Source: Chrysaora quinquecirrha (lineage: Eukaryota; Cnidaria; Scyphozoa; Semaeostomeae; Pelagiidae). From it: a stretch of DNA of 64,000 bases. Position numbers and translations under genes: made by a program. The notes beneath the pieces are model-generated. The model was given only the letters and a program-made list of their open reading frames with translations, was not told the origin of the DNA and ran no database searches. Position 1 is the first letter of the stretch. Every line of letters begins with the position of its first letter. The stretch is from positions 372,001 through 436,000 of the forward strand of contig JACTAT010000182.1 of assembly GCA_014526335.1 (NCBI GenBank). Reading direction: 5' to 3'. Positions 24,117 through 34,122 of this stretch are shown here, one piece after another.

Positions 24117-24526
24117 ATTTTAGGATGCCCACAGTTTTGAAATATGTGAATGAAATTGTGCATAAAAATTTTTGAAAACACCTTATAAAGTGCGGAAGAT
24201 ATTTTCGCATTGAAACAACAATTTCAAAAGTTACTCGCCTGAAATCTTTATCAATAATTTTAACCCCAAATTCTTCTCTAACTGTACACTTCAAGCGAAT
24301 AGAAGTTTCAACTATTTTGTCTCGAGAAACCCCGTAACTTTGTAGGGAAAGTCATGATAAGTAGTTTGTACTCGCTGTTTTTCAAGACAACTCTAGAATT
24401 ATTTTCCAGAAAATGTGGAAGGCAATGCTTCAGGATTTTTATATTTTTATTGAAAATTATTAGTGTGCAGATGTAGGTTTAATAATTGGGTTGATGCGGT
24501 TTTAGAATTGTGTAAACGTGACTTAC

Positions 24527-24577
24527 CTATGGATGTATGAATGCGAAGTATAAGAGTACTTGTTTGTATAGGAAACC
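24527..24577 (-). other. Exon-like unit, 51 bp, copy 1
   Basis: On the minus strand, CTATTCTTTTGCAG precedes and GTAAGTCACG follows a 51-base block. It is open in one frame (reads FPIQTSTLILRIHTSI). Its length is a multiple of three. The surrounding intron-like sequence is duplicated too. Splicing is inferred from the sites only. Confidence 0.4.
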
Positions 24578-24692
24578 CTGCAAAAGAATAGAAAAGCAAT
24601 AAGTTATGAAATTGCTTTCAAAATTATTACTGTGCAGATATAGGTTTGATAATTAGGTTGATGTGGTTTTAGAACTTTTCGACGTGACTTAC

Positions 24693-24743
24693 CTATTGAT
24701 GTATCAATGCGTAGTATAGGAGTATTTGTATGTATAGACAACC
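24693..24743 (-). other. Exon-like unit, 51 bp, copy 2
   Basis: Homologous to 24527-24577, with acceptor TTTCTTACAG and donor GTAAGTCACG on the minus strand. The matching frame reads LSIHTNTPILRIDTSI. Both splice signals and frame are kept despite about ten substitutions, which suggests they were once, or are still, used. Confidence 0.4.
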
Positions 24744-25509
24744 CTGTAAGAAAAGCAAGAAAACAGAAAGCACAATGTCAACGCATGGAGGAAATTGAAA
24801 TCAGATCTAACCATTGAATGAAATATGGCGATGGATAGGGAGGAGAAGATGAAAGAGATATGAAATAATGTGGAAATAAATTAACCAAATGTAAGTGTAT
24901 ATCTACAGGTTGGTAAATACTCTGAAATATCTCCTGTGTGTCCAAGAAGACGACTTTGAATCAGTGTTGGAACTGGAAAGAAATGGGAAGTAGATGTGAG
25001 TGAATGTAAACGTAGATATCACAGAAGGGGTCGAGGCAGACACACGAAGGTCCTTCAGTGGAAAAAAGAAGGGTACTGTAGATTATCTAGAATTGAGTTA
25101 GGTACTGAAGGACTTACCTTGTACGTCACCCGTACGAAACAAATAGTCTAAGAATAATTTCTATATCTATAATATAAGATTCCAATTATCTATATTATGA
25201 ATAACAGTTTGGTACTGTACTGGATGCACGAAACAATAAGCATATGCCTGGAGGTGGAGGTCAGCGATCAAGACATTGTATTGTTTCAGTGTGTGATGAG
25301 GCTAGCTACCTGAGGCTTACGGCCGATGCGGATCAAGTCGTCAAGTTGTGCGTGCGAGGCGAAAAGGTGACCTATTAAGCTGGTCGGGGGATTCTTTTGA
25401 AGGAAATCTCTGAAAAGACGAAAAGGTGACCTGTTAAGGTGGCCGGGGGATTCTTTTGAAGGAAATAGGAAATATCGAAAAATCAACAGAAAACTTTTTC
25501 GCTTGGGCA

Positions 25510-25705
25510 AAATCACGTGGACATTTAAGGATTGGAGGGAATGTATTTGCACTGGCGAATGAATGGGGAGAAAAAAATCACGTGGACATTTTAAGGATTG
25601 GAGGGAATGTATTTGCACTGGCGAGTGAATGGGGAGATAAAAATCACGTGGTCTTTTTAAGGATTGGAGGGAGTGTATTTGCACTGGCGAATGAATGGGG
25701 GGAAA
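25510..25705. repeat. Three tandem 65-66 bp units, each starting with an E-box
   Basis: Each unit contains CACGTG (25514-25519, 25579-25584, 25645-25650) followed by AAGGATTGGAGGGA and TTTGCACTGGCG. The units sit directly upstream of the promoter elements at 25734-25769. The long frames on both strands here are by-products of the repeat. Confidence 0.8.
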
Positions 25706-25733
25706 GAAAGAGGTGGGGAGGTGTCCGCGCAGG

Positions 25734-25769
25734 TGACGTGATGAGGGAGAGGAAGGCGGGTATAAAAAA
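25734..25769 (+). promoter_or_regulatory. Promoter: CRE-like site and TATA box
   Basis: TGACGTGA at 25734-25741 resembles a CREB/ATF site. TATAAAAAA at 25761-25769 is a strong TATA box in a GC-richer setting (GGCGGGTATAAAAAAG). Transcription would start near 25790-25800, about 60 bases before the ATG at 25856. Function inferred from motifs. Confidence 0.55.
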
Positions 25770-25855
25770 GCTACTACCAACTGACTGTGTTAATCATTGA
25801 AACTTCTGTAACTGTTTGAAATCTGTAATTTATTGGAAACATCGAGCTATAGAGA

Positions 25856-26296
25856 ATGGAGAACTGTATTCGCGAATTCGATGTAAAGATTAATGAGGTG
25901 GCACATCATTTAAGCATGGGTGTTGAAGAACTCGTTCATGAAATGGATGGTGCGATGTTCCAGTTCATTGTAGAAGAAAAGAGCGCGATTGGGAAGGAGA
26001 GAACGCAGAGGGCGTTGAGAAGAATGAAACCAGCAGTTTTGAAAGGAACAACAGAAATGAAAGAAGCGAAAAGGCGGATGGTGAAAAGAATAAGGGAGAT
26101 TGAAAAAGAAAGAGAACGATTGGAGGAAGAGAAGAAGGAAGAAGAGGAGCTAAGTCTGGCAGTAGAAGAGGCGGAGAGGGGAATGGAGAGGAATGAAAGG
26201 TTTATAAATGAAGAGGTTCAGACGGAGGAGTTGTATCAAAGAAGCGAGGAAGTGGAAATGAAAGAATTTGCTGAAGACACTGAAATTGGAAAGTAA
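25856..26296 (+). CDS. Possible Helitron cargo gene: 146-aa charged coiled-coil protein
   Basis: Single-exon frame on the strand opposite to Rep-helicase. Residues 1-60 are mixed (starts MENCIREFDVKINEVAHHLS). Residues about 60-105 are strongly basic then acidic and almost surely helical coiled coil (KRIREIEKERERLEEEKKEE). The C-terminus is acidic. There is no signal peptide, membrane segment, zinc motif or known family that I recognise. It has its own TATA promoter 87-95 bp upstream. The purine-rich codon use differs from the AT-rich surroundings. It may be a captured host gene, a Helitron accessory gene, or a chance frame in purine-rich DNA. No clear AATAAA follows within 100 bp of the stop. 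Confidence 0.5.
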   Translation: MENCIREFDVKINEVAHHLSMGVEELVHEMDGAMFQFIVEEKSAIGKERTQRALRRMKPAVLKGTTEMKEAKRRMVKRIREIEKERERLEEEKKEEEELSLAVEEAERGMERNERFINEEVQTEELYQRSEEVEMKEFAEDTEIGK

Positions 26297-26299
26297 CTT

Positions 26300-27880
26300 T
26301 TGTTTTGGACATTATAAATATATTCTTTTCTATGTCTATACTTTATTATTGTTAATGTTAATAATTGGAATGTAATCGGAGAAATTTAAAATTTATTGTA
26401 AAAGTGTACATTATGTGTGTTATGTTTTATTTTTCGAGAGAATCGACCTGCTGCGCTTTTTATATGCGCAAAGGCGCCATAACTGAAGGTAAGTGTTGCC
26501 TTGGGGAAATGATGAATAGCGTTGACGAAATCTAGAATGTATTTGCAGCGCATGCATATTTACAGTTGCTTTTTAAGTGTTATAAGATTTAGTCAACTCT
26601 GCCTAACTGTGTTGATTTTTCAAAGGTAGCTATGAAATTCACTCAAAGTAGAAGCAGTCGCTTCAGAGTAAGATTATTGTGATGCAAAAGAAGGTTTTAC
26701 CCGTCGCTTCAGGTTCATAATGGTAATTGTTCCGAGCCCTAGAGAACTTGAAAAGTTCATGGAAAAGATGCAAACATTGAATGGGGGCAGAGAAAATTAC
26801 GAAGAAATACGAATTGTTTTGCAGAAAAGTACAAAGGAATAAGATTTGTTTTTGGAAATTAGATCTTTATGTCTTATAAAAAATTCAATATTTCTAATAA
26901 CTATAGTTTGAAAGCTTCATAAAATCATTGATTTGCCTTCTCTAAGTTTAAAAGAAGTTGCAGCAAGGCCTGTAGCGGCCTTGCTGCACGGTCCATATTG
27001 TTGAGACTGTCCCTGTTCATCCTACTTGTGTTGAAGGAGTTGAGCCCTTGTCTTCGTTGCTGCCTCCTGCCTTGTCTTCACCCTCTAGTATTCCTTACTC
27101 GGGCCTCTTCTGTTTTCACTATGAAAAGTTCATCATTATCTCTGAAAACATAAATAGCAATTGAAAATTGTGCCCGGAAAGCATTGTGTCTAAAAACATG
27201 AATTGCGATTGAAAATTGTGAGATGCTGGATGTTGAGAAAAGAAGCTAAGTGTAACGAACTATGAAAAGGGAAATGAGGAAAGCATTCTGCATTTGTTGA
27301 TTTATGATGTGCAACATCATTGTAGCTTTGCGATTCCAAGCGTACCTTATTTGCTGTTCGTTCAACATTTGCCTTTCTTCGTTGGCAAAAAAGAATCTGA
27401 CGTCATCGCAAATTCCAATTTCTCTTGCAGTGTCTCGTTTAAGTTGCGATATGGTATGAAATGTTAAACGCTAGAATTAAAAAAATAGAAGCTGGCGTTA
27501 CAAAAGTTAACGTGACAGCTGACAGAAATTCTGGTGGTGCTTAGCATTGGAAAAAAATGCAAGGAATAGTGAGTTTATGACTTTACGACTCTTGGTAGAA
27601 TACCATGGTATAAAAACTGTATTACCTTGGTGTTGTCGTTATCATTGATCGTCTTCTGAATTTGCGGCATCTTTTTCGAAGTAAAACGTTGGTAGCACGA
27701 ATCGATGTGAACAAATAGTTACAGTACTGTATAGTATTTGGGTCTGGCATTGCGCGTTGCTTAGCGGTTTATATTTAGCTGTTGGTTGCCCCAACCCCCC
27801 GACATTAAGATGGTGCCCACCCAGTGTAGTCTTGGTGTATTTCGTGCATCGAAGCAAGTAGTGAAGTCTGCAGCACGCCA
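26300..27880. other. Helitron interior without a recognised gene
   Basis: No frame with a domain. One notable structure is the 12-bp hairpin at 26959-26988. ACTGAAGGTAAGTGTTG near 26483-26499 resembles a splice donor on the plus strand, downstream of the cargo ORF. Confidence 0.4.
26959..26988. other. Perfect 12-bp stem-loop
   Basis: TGCAGCAAGGCC (26959-26970), 6-base loop TGTAGC, GGCCTTGCTGCA (26977-26988). It is GC-rich in AT-rich DNA. No run of T follows on either strand and no CTRR lies close by. Role unknown. Confidence 0.6.
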
Positions 27881-29410
27881 AATGTACGGAAATGTCAAAC
27901 GGGCATAAGTAATATTTGTAATTGCAATGTATGATGTGAGATCGACATGCGATGTGTATATATGAATTCCAGCATTCCGTTCTGCTTGTCTTTTCGGCTT
28001 AATGAACAGAACAATAGTAGCCTTTGGCCATGAGGGCATTTTTTGCCTTTACTATTTCTATAAGCAGAGCTGTTGCCTAAACCCCCAAAAGTGTTCGAAA
28101 GTGTTCGTTCAAAAAAACGAACCAAGAATTGTTTCCTTCGAATATCGAAAAAGAAGGGGGCATAAGTAATATTTGTAATTGCAATGTATTGCCCTGCCTT
28201 TCAGTTGTAGAGAAGGTATTAGCAAAGGGGATCCAAATGTACGGAAATGTCAAAGTTTCGTGCAGCGAAGCAAGTCATGAAGTCTGCAGCAAGGCAAATG
28301 TAGGGAAATGTCAAACGGGCATAAGTAATATTTGTAATTGCAATGTGATGTGAGATCGACATGCAATGTGTATATATGAATTCCAGCATTCTGTTCTGTT
28401 TGTCTTTTAGGCTTACACGTTTTTTATTTCATAACAAAGTTTTTTTTGGGCCAGTATTGAAACTTTCTTAGATATTTCATGTTTTCAATACCAAAACTTT
28501 CTTGTGACTTTCTTAGCAACAAATTTAAGAATGCAGTATTTCTGCGAATGCAACGTTTAAGGCACTGTATACATTGCACAAATACCACGTTTTCCATAGA
28601 AAATAATCATTAGACTCGTTTAATAGAAAGATGAACGACTGAACAGAAGAGCTAAAATAACATACAGAGCATCAAAGCATTAATAGTGAAAATATGAAAC
28701 AAAACTTTCTTAAGTTTAGAGAATCCAGTATTGAACTTTCTTAAGTTTTTAATATGTTGAGCACTACTTTCTTATCAACCACTTTCTTATTAAAAAAAAA
28801 CGTGTAATGAACAGAGCAATTGTAGCCTTTGGCCATGAGGGCATTTTTTTGCCTTTACTATTTTTATAAGCAGAGCTGTTGCCCAAACCCCCGAATGTGT
28901 TCGTTGAAAAAGCCAAGAATGTTTTCCTTCGGAAATCGAAAAAAACAAACAGAAGCTATGCACAACCAAGCTACACGAATGATACGAATAGTTAAAGGAT
29001 TTTTTCGCTAAGGCTGACTGTAAACAGAACTATTGCCCTGCCTTTCAGTCCTGGGGAAGGGTTAAGGAAAGGGTCCCCGAATGTGTTCGTTCAAAGAAAC
29101 AAACCAAATATTTTCTCCTTCGAATATCGTAAAAACAAACAGAAATTATACATAACCAAGCAAAACGAATAATCTTAATAGCTAAAGGACTTTTCCCCTA
29201 AAGCTGATTGTAAAAAACAGAACTATTGCCCTGTCTTTCAGTATTTGTCGTAAAAACAAGCAGAAATTATACACAACCAAGCAAAACGAATAATCTTAAT
29301 AGCTTAATAGCTAAAGGACTTTTCCCGCTTTTCCCCTAAAGCTCATTGTAAAAAACAGAACTATTGCCCTGTCTTTCAGTATTTGAGGAGGGATTAGGAA
29401 AGGGGATTAT
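27880..29410. repeat. Complex tandem repeats in the Helitron
   Basis: Blocks recur in varying order: GGGCATAAGTAATATTTG (27898, 28157, 28317), CTATTGCCCTGCCTTTCAG and variants (about 28185, 29032, 29224, 29364), and AAAACAAACAGAAATTATAC-type segments (28940-29300). The segment 27900-28080 is repeated at 28317-28415 plus 28805-28880, interrupted in the second copy by MITE C. Confidence 0.75.
28416..28804. mobile_element. MITE copy C (word CTTTCTTA), with paralogous empty site
   Basis: Inverted ends CACGTTTTTT and its complement, flanked by TA on both sides (28414-28415, 28805-28806). ACTTTCTTA occurs at least six times. The flanks GGCTTA / TAATGAACAG are joined as GGCTTAATGAACAG in the unoccupied sister copy near 27997, which proves the 389-bp insertion and a 2-bp TA duplication. 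Confidence 0.9.
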
Positions 29411-29439
29411 TCCCGCTGGGAAAACAATAGATCCATTGT

Positions 29440-29649
29440 TCTTCATGGCACGAGATTCTAGATCAAAGAAGGGTGAGCCCCAATTACCCTAGAAGCGGGA
29501 GCACGTTTGAAAAAAATGACTCGCACTCTACGCCTACCCCACAGGCGGCAACTTGAGGTGTAAGCGCCAGCACCGTAGCTTCAACGGTAAGAGAGGAGTT
29601 AGCGTGACAAAATGGTGTCATAATCCCCTTACTACTTTAGTATATAAGA
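29440..29649 (-). other. Helitron-2 5' terminal region
   Basis: Starts TCTTATATACTAAAG on the minus strand. Homologous for about 200 bp to the Helitron-1 5' end at 31490-31693, sharing GTGGGGTAGGCGT and GGGTAATTGGGGCT in the same order. Confidence 0.8.
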
Positions 29650-29749
29650 CTAGCTCTTGCCCGTGTAAGACCACCGCCTCATGAGGACCACCGCCTCTGA
29701 TGAACTCCGCCAATAAGAGCTTTGACCTAAAAGACACTGTGCATTGAGG

Positions 29750-30160
29750 TGGCTATATTTTCTGTTAATCAAAATCTTGATCTCAATCTTAATGTTAGTC
29801 TAGTCTTAATCTTAGTCTTCAAGTTAAATGGAATGTTAATCTTAACTTCTACCTGAATTGGAATGTTAACCTTAATGTTAATCTAAATGTTAAATTTAAT
29901 CTTAATCTTAATCTGAATCTGTATCTGAATCTAAATCTGAATCTAAATCTGAATCTTAATTCTAACCTTAATCTTAAGGTTAATCTTAATCTTAGTCTTA
30001 GTTAATCTTGAACTCCATCTTAATATTAGTCTTAGTCTTTGTTAGTCTTGGTCTAAGTATCAGTATTTCATTTTGAAATTAAACTTAAAGTTCATTTTGA
30101 AATGAGTCTTTATCTGAACCTTGATGTTAATCTTGATGTAAATCTGAAATAACGTTGAAA
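29750..30160. repeat. Degenerate hexamer-type repeat
   Basis: AATCTT, AATCTG, AATGTT and AGTCTT follow each other with a six-base period over about 400 bp. It is too degenerate to be telomeric DNA and does not match TTAGGG. Confidence 0.7.
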
Positions 30161-30580
30161 CTGGAACTTAATGTTTAGGTTGTTCTTTATCGCCACATGC
30201 AATAATGCCAATGTCAAACTTTATCATCATCTTAATTCATCTTCATACTCTTAGATGCCAAATAAACGTCCTCCGGTTTATTAATTTTGAGTTCCCCTAT
30301 TTATTAATTTTTGAAGAAACAAATTCACTTGTGATAGGATGAAACTACGTTTATTAATTGCCGACATTGATTTGGACCCCCCGTTGGTATACCTAATGGT
30401 ATTGGCCTTAATGTAAATATAAATAAAATTGAAATTTAATATAATTTATAATTTAAAATAATTTAATATAATTCTAAATTCTTCAGCTACAATAAAACTT
30501 TAAATTAAATGAAAGATGAAATGAAAAGGAAAATAAAATCCAAATGAACATGAAAGTTAGTGTCAGTGTTGAGAGATAAA

Positions 30581-31290
30581 TTGAAAATAAATTTATAATT
30601 GAAAAGATATGAGTAAAAATAGATCTAAAGATTTGAGTCTATCCAAAAGCCTTCTTGTTTTGTCAAAGAGACTTTTGTTATTAGAAAAATTGTAAAATAT
30701 TTAAATCACAAAACAAAAACACCAAAAATTGCCTTTGAGGGGACTGCTATATTTCTCAGTAGAGGATAATCTCCAGGTGGTCCTAATATTCATAGAAGGA
30801 ACAACAAAACACGTTAAAAATAATGTAAAAACAAAGTAAAAGTTATACCCAAAGCAAATGTTAGTTCCCAGACATCTCCTCGGACTTTTGAAAACATTTC
30901 CAACACAAAAACGACAGAAATAAATTGAAAGTAAATTTATAATTGAAAAGATATGAGTAAAAATAGATCTAAAGATTTCAGTCATTCCAAAAAGCCTTCT
31001 TGTTGCGTCAAAGTGACATTTAGATATTAAAAAAAATTGTAAAATATTTAGATCGCAAAAACAAAAACACCAAAAGTTTTGCCCAGGAGGGGACTTGAAC
31101 TCCAGACATTCTGGGTAGCACGCGAGCAGTTAACCACTCGGCTACATAGCCGTGTTTTTAAACAGATGATAATCTCCTAGTGGTCCTAATATTCATGGAA
31201 GGGAAAAACAAAACACGATAAAAAATTATGTCTAACGAACTTAAAAATTAAACCAAAAGCAAATTTTAGTTACCAGACGCCTCCTCGGCC
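30581..31290. repeat. Tandem units of about 345 bp carrying tRNA-like segments
   Basis: Units at about 30581-30920 and 30926-31290 share GAAAAGATATGAGTAAAAAT, AAGCCTTCTTGTT, GATAATCTCC and CCTCCTCGG in order. The tRNA-like block is intact in the second unit and mostly deleted in the first. A third related block lies at 31330-31460. Confidence 0.75.
31083..31153 (-). other. tRNA-like sequence with A and B boxes (type II-like)
   Basis: On the minus strand, TAGCCGAGTGGTTA (A box) and AGTTCAAGTCC (B box) lie 40-45 bases apart, as in Leu/Ser-type tRNAs. The acceptor arms do not pair (GGCTATG versus CCTGGGC). It is therefore a tRNA-derived, possibly Pol III-promoted sequence rather than a functional tRNA. 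Confidence 0.5.
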
Positions 31291-31347
31291 TTTTGAAAAC
31301 ATTTTCAACACGAAAATAAGGGAAATAAAAAAATTCGAAACGAAAAC

Positions 31348-31430
31348 ATTTGCCCGTGAGGGGAGTCGAACTCCCAACTCTGCATCTCAGCTCACGAGAC
31401 ACGCTGCTTTACCGACCGTGCTACAGTGCC
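31348..31430 (-). other. tRNA-like sequence with A and B boxes, second type
   Basis: On the minus strand, TAGCACGGTCGGTAAAGC (A box) and AGTTCGACTCC (B box) with GGGAG/CTCCC T-stem-like pairing. It shares the CCTCNNGGGCAAA 3' edge with the sequence at 31083-31153 but has a different body. Confidence 0.5.
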
Positions 31431-31693
31431 TTGTTGCGATTAAGTGATAATCCTCCTACAGAAAACAATCGGACAATGGTTAAAACAGGCACCAATGACG
31501 CACTTCAAAGGAGGGTTAGCCCCAATTACCCCAGAAGCCAAGGCAGTTTGCAAAAAACGAAAGGGTGATGACACGCCTACCCCACGGTCGGCCGGGCGGC
31601 GAAAAAGTCGGAAAAGCGTACCACGTACGAGGTCCGCTGAGCGACTCTTACAAAATCGGTTGCCATGGCACTTACCATTTTAGTATAGAGAGA

Positions 31694-33985
31694 TAAGAGG
31701 AATAGAAGTGGGCCAAGGACCGATCCCTGTGGTACTATAATGTTCAAGCTTGCTGAAGAGAATTTGGTGATTGACTGTATCAAATGCTTTTTGCAAGTCA
31801 ATGAAGATGCCACAGCCATACTTCTTGTTATCTATGGTATTCTTAATTGATTCAGTTAAGCTAATCAAAGCATGATCGATCGAGTGAGAAGCAGGAAAAC
31901 CAAACTGGAGATTATACAACACTTCATATAGCTCTAAAAAATTATATAAGCGCTTATACATTAATTTTTCTATGATTTTACTGAAAACAGACAAAAGAGA
32001 TATGGGCCTATAGTTTGAAGAAGTCACAGAACAACCTTTATTGAACAAAGGTATAACTTTGGCTTGCTTCATCTTGGTAGGAAAGACACCACTCTGAAAA
32101 GACTCATTAATGATAAGAGATAAGGGAGAGGATACATAAGGAGACAGAATTTTAAACAACTTCATAGGGATACTGTTAGGACCTATTGATTTACCAGTTT
32201 TAAACTGATCAATTATATCGGATATTTCATAAGGAACTGAAGGAGATATGAAGAAAGAATGTGGATTTTTATTTGAAAGATAATCCATTGGGGATTTTTT
32301 AGACCTGGGTATCTTCTTAGTGATATTATCAGCTACATTAACAAAGAAGTCATTAAAAATGTTAGCCATTTTTGATGAATCAGTTGTAAGATTACCATTT
32401 ACATCCTTAATTTTGTTGATAATATTTACATGAGAGTTTTTTAAGCTAATGATGGATTTAATTCCTGTCCATAAAAGCTTCATATTGTTGCTATTAATAT
32501 TAAAATAATTATGAAAATAATTCTTCTTACTCTCTTTAAGCTCAATGGCAATACGGTTTCTGAATTGTTTATATAAAAGCTTGGTTGCTTCATCAGGTTT
32601 TTTCCTGAGTTTTTTCAATGCTTTATCCCGTAATCGCATCATCTTTTGAATTCTGCTATTAATCCATGGCTTATTACGCAATTTGAGTTCTTTCTTGGTG
32701 AGTTTCTTCAATGGGGCATGCTTTTTAACAATATCATTAAGATTATCAAGAAATCTGTTAAATTTGGCATTTACATCATTTATGTTCTCATTCAGGTACT
32801 CGAAGTTAAGGTTATTAAAATCTTCAAGAAAGCTTTCCTGATTAAATTTGGAATAGTCATGTTGGTAAAAAGATAAGATTCTGTTTGAGATTCCTGCTTT
32901 CTTAACAATCAAAACTGTGGAAAGTGGTCTGCAATATGCGTTAAGATGTTACCACTTTTAGTTTCTAAATTACAAATGTTAGAAAAAATATTATCAATAA
33001 TAGTGGAAGAATGATCAGGTACTCCAGTTGGATGAACTACAAAGGGAAGGAAATGCTGAGAAAGAAAAAGACTAACAAAGTTTTTAGTAGGTGTATGAGA
33101 ATCATAGTTTAGTAGGTTTAAGTTGAAGTCACCTAAAATGAAAACATTCTTGTTAATGATGGTAGGATTAGCTAAAATATTTTGTATGTACTCATTAAAG
33201 GTTTCAGGGTCAGAGTTTGGATGACGATAAGCACAGCAGATCAAAATGTTTTTATCTTTAGGATTTTCAATTTCCGTCCAAACTGTCTCAAAATCGTCAC
33301 TGTCACTAGCTAAATCAGACCTTGGAATGGGAGCTAAACTCGATTTAATATAAAGACCTACACCACCATTCTGACTTTGAGATCTTGTGGAAAAAAATGT
33401 ATATCCAGGAATTTCAACATTGACTTTTAAGGGTCTTTTAAAAGAATCCCAAGTTTCAGAAACAGCAACAAGATCAAAAGAAAACCTGAGGTTAACCAAC
33501 ATTGTCTGAAGCTCATCAAAATGACAAGAAAGACTTCTTATATTCATGTGTAAGAAAGAGAGATCAGTGTGGTTAGTATCAGAAGAAGATAAATCTTGAA
33601 TTGATACATAATTAGAGTCAATATTAGAAGGCAATTGTTCATCAATATCATAGTCTTGTAGGTTAGGCAAGTTGGTAAGATGGGAGGTGATTTCAAATGA
33701 CGGTAATGAATCAACAACAGAAGGTTTATCAAGCTCAAACAAATCTGATAGTGTTTCATTTTCAACTGTGCCAAAAGTGAAAATTGATTCACGTTCTGCA
33801 ATAGTACACCTTTTACAAAACCATGGAACTTCATCAGGCTCATCAGCAAGGATTTTGTACTCAGAAGGAGAAACTTCACTGCAAGTGATATGAACATAAA
33901 AATTGCAGTTATTACAAAGAATGGATGATTGAGATTCACACACATTTTTGTGGCAAATACCACAAGGAAATCTTTGCTTAATCAT
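31694..33985 (-). pseudogene. LINE-B ORF2: PHD finger, endonuclease, RT (5' part)
   Basis: Frame 32909-33985: PHD-like zinc finger (CGICHKN ... CNNCNFYVHITC ... WFCKRC, residues about 9-60), then endonuclease blocks FLHMNIRSL, VAVSETWD, NGGVGLYIK, YRHPNSD, FILGDFNLNLL and IADHFPQF. A one-base deletion (TTTTG for TTTTTG) near 32913 shifts to frame 31680-32912, which holds YRPISLLSVFSKI and [12 protein letters not shown] deletion of about 107 bp follows EHY at about 31738, removing the segment before [14 protein letters not shown] and shifting frame again. It is therefore dead independently of the Helitron insertion. Confidence 0.9.
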
Positions 33986-34122
33986 TTGGGTTTGCGGGAA
34001 ACCAAATCAAGACTATGCAACAGGGCATAATTGATCTGATGAGATTAAAAAAACAAACGAGGAAAGATTGCAAAAATAACACAAAAAGTAGGCTGCGCCT
34101 ACGACAAGAGTCAAACATCACC

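Larger units (their letters stand above)
13116..29649 (-). mobile_element. Helitron-2: autonomous-type rolling-circle transposon, 16.5 kb
   Basis: Minus-strand Helitron. Its 5' end at 29649 starts TCTTATATACTAAAGTAG and its 3' end at 13116 finishes GGGCTAG with a host T next. An 11-bp GC-rich hairpin sits 8 bases before CTAG. Helitrons start TC, end CTRR with a subterminal hairpin, insert between A and T and make no target duplication; all of this fits. It encodes a Rep-helicase at 14719-19257. The unusually long 5' part (19.3-29.6 kb) holds tandem duplications, MITEs and a small opposite-strand ORF. Its 5' terminal 200 bp are homologous to those of Helitron-1. Confidence 0.9.
29650..31693 (-). 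mobile_element. Helitron-1: non-autonomous Helitron, 2.0 kb
   Basis: 5' end at 31693 reads TCTCTCTATACTAAAATGG with host A (31694) before it. 3' end at 29650 reads GGGCAAGAGCTAG, matching Helitron-2's GGGCAAGGGCTAG. It has no Rep-helicase. Inside are a hexamer-type repeat (29750-30160) and two or three tandem units with tRNA-like sequences (30581-31440). I see no strong hairpin before its CTAG, only the 10-base palindrome CCTCATGAGG, so its terminator may be weak or decayed. Confidence 0.82.

Noticed and set aside
25286..25780. 164-codon minus-strand frame and 114-codon plus-strand frame with three internal repeats
   Set aside because: Both are by-products of the three 65-66 bp tandem units; the plus strand carries promoter motifs here.
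26959..26988. Hairpin as a second Helitron 3' terminus
   Set aside because: No CTRR within about 20 bases on either strand.
29750..30160. Internal telomeric repeat
   Set aside because: Hexamers are mixed (AATCTT, AATCTG) and none match TTAGGG.
31083..31153. Functional tRNA gene
   Set aside because: Acceptor arms do not pair; only A and B boxes are kept.
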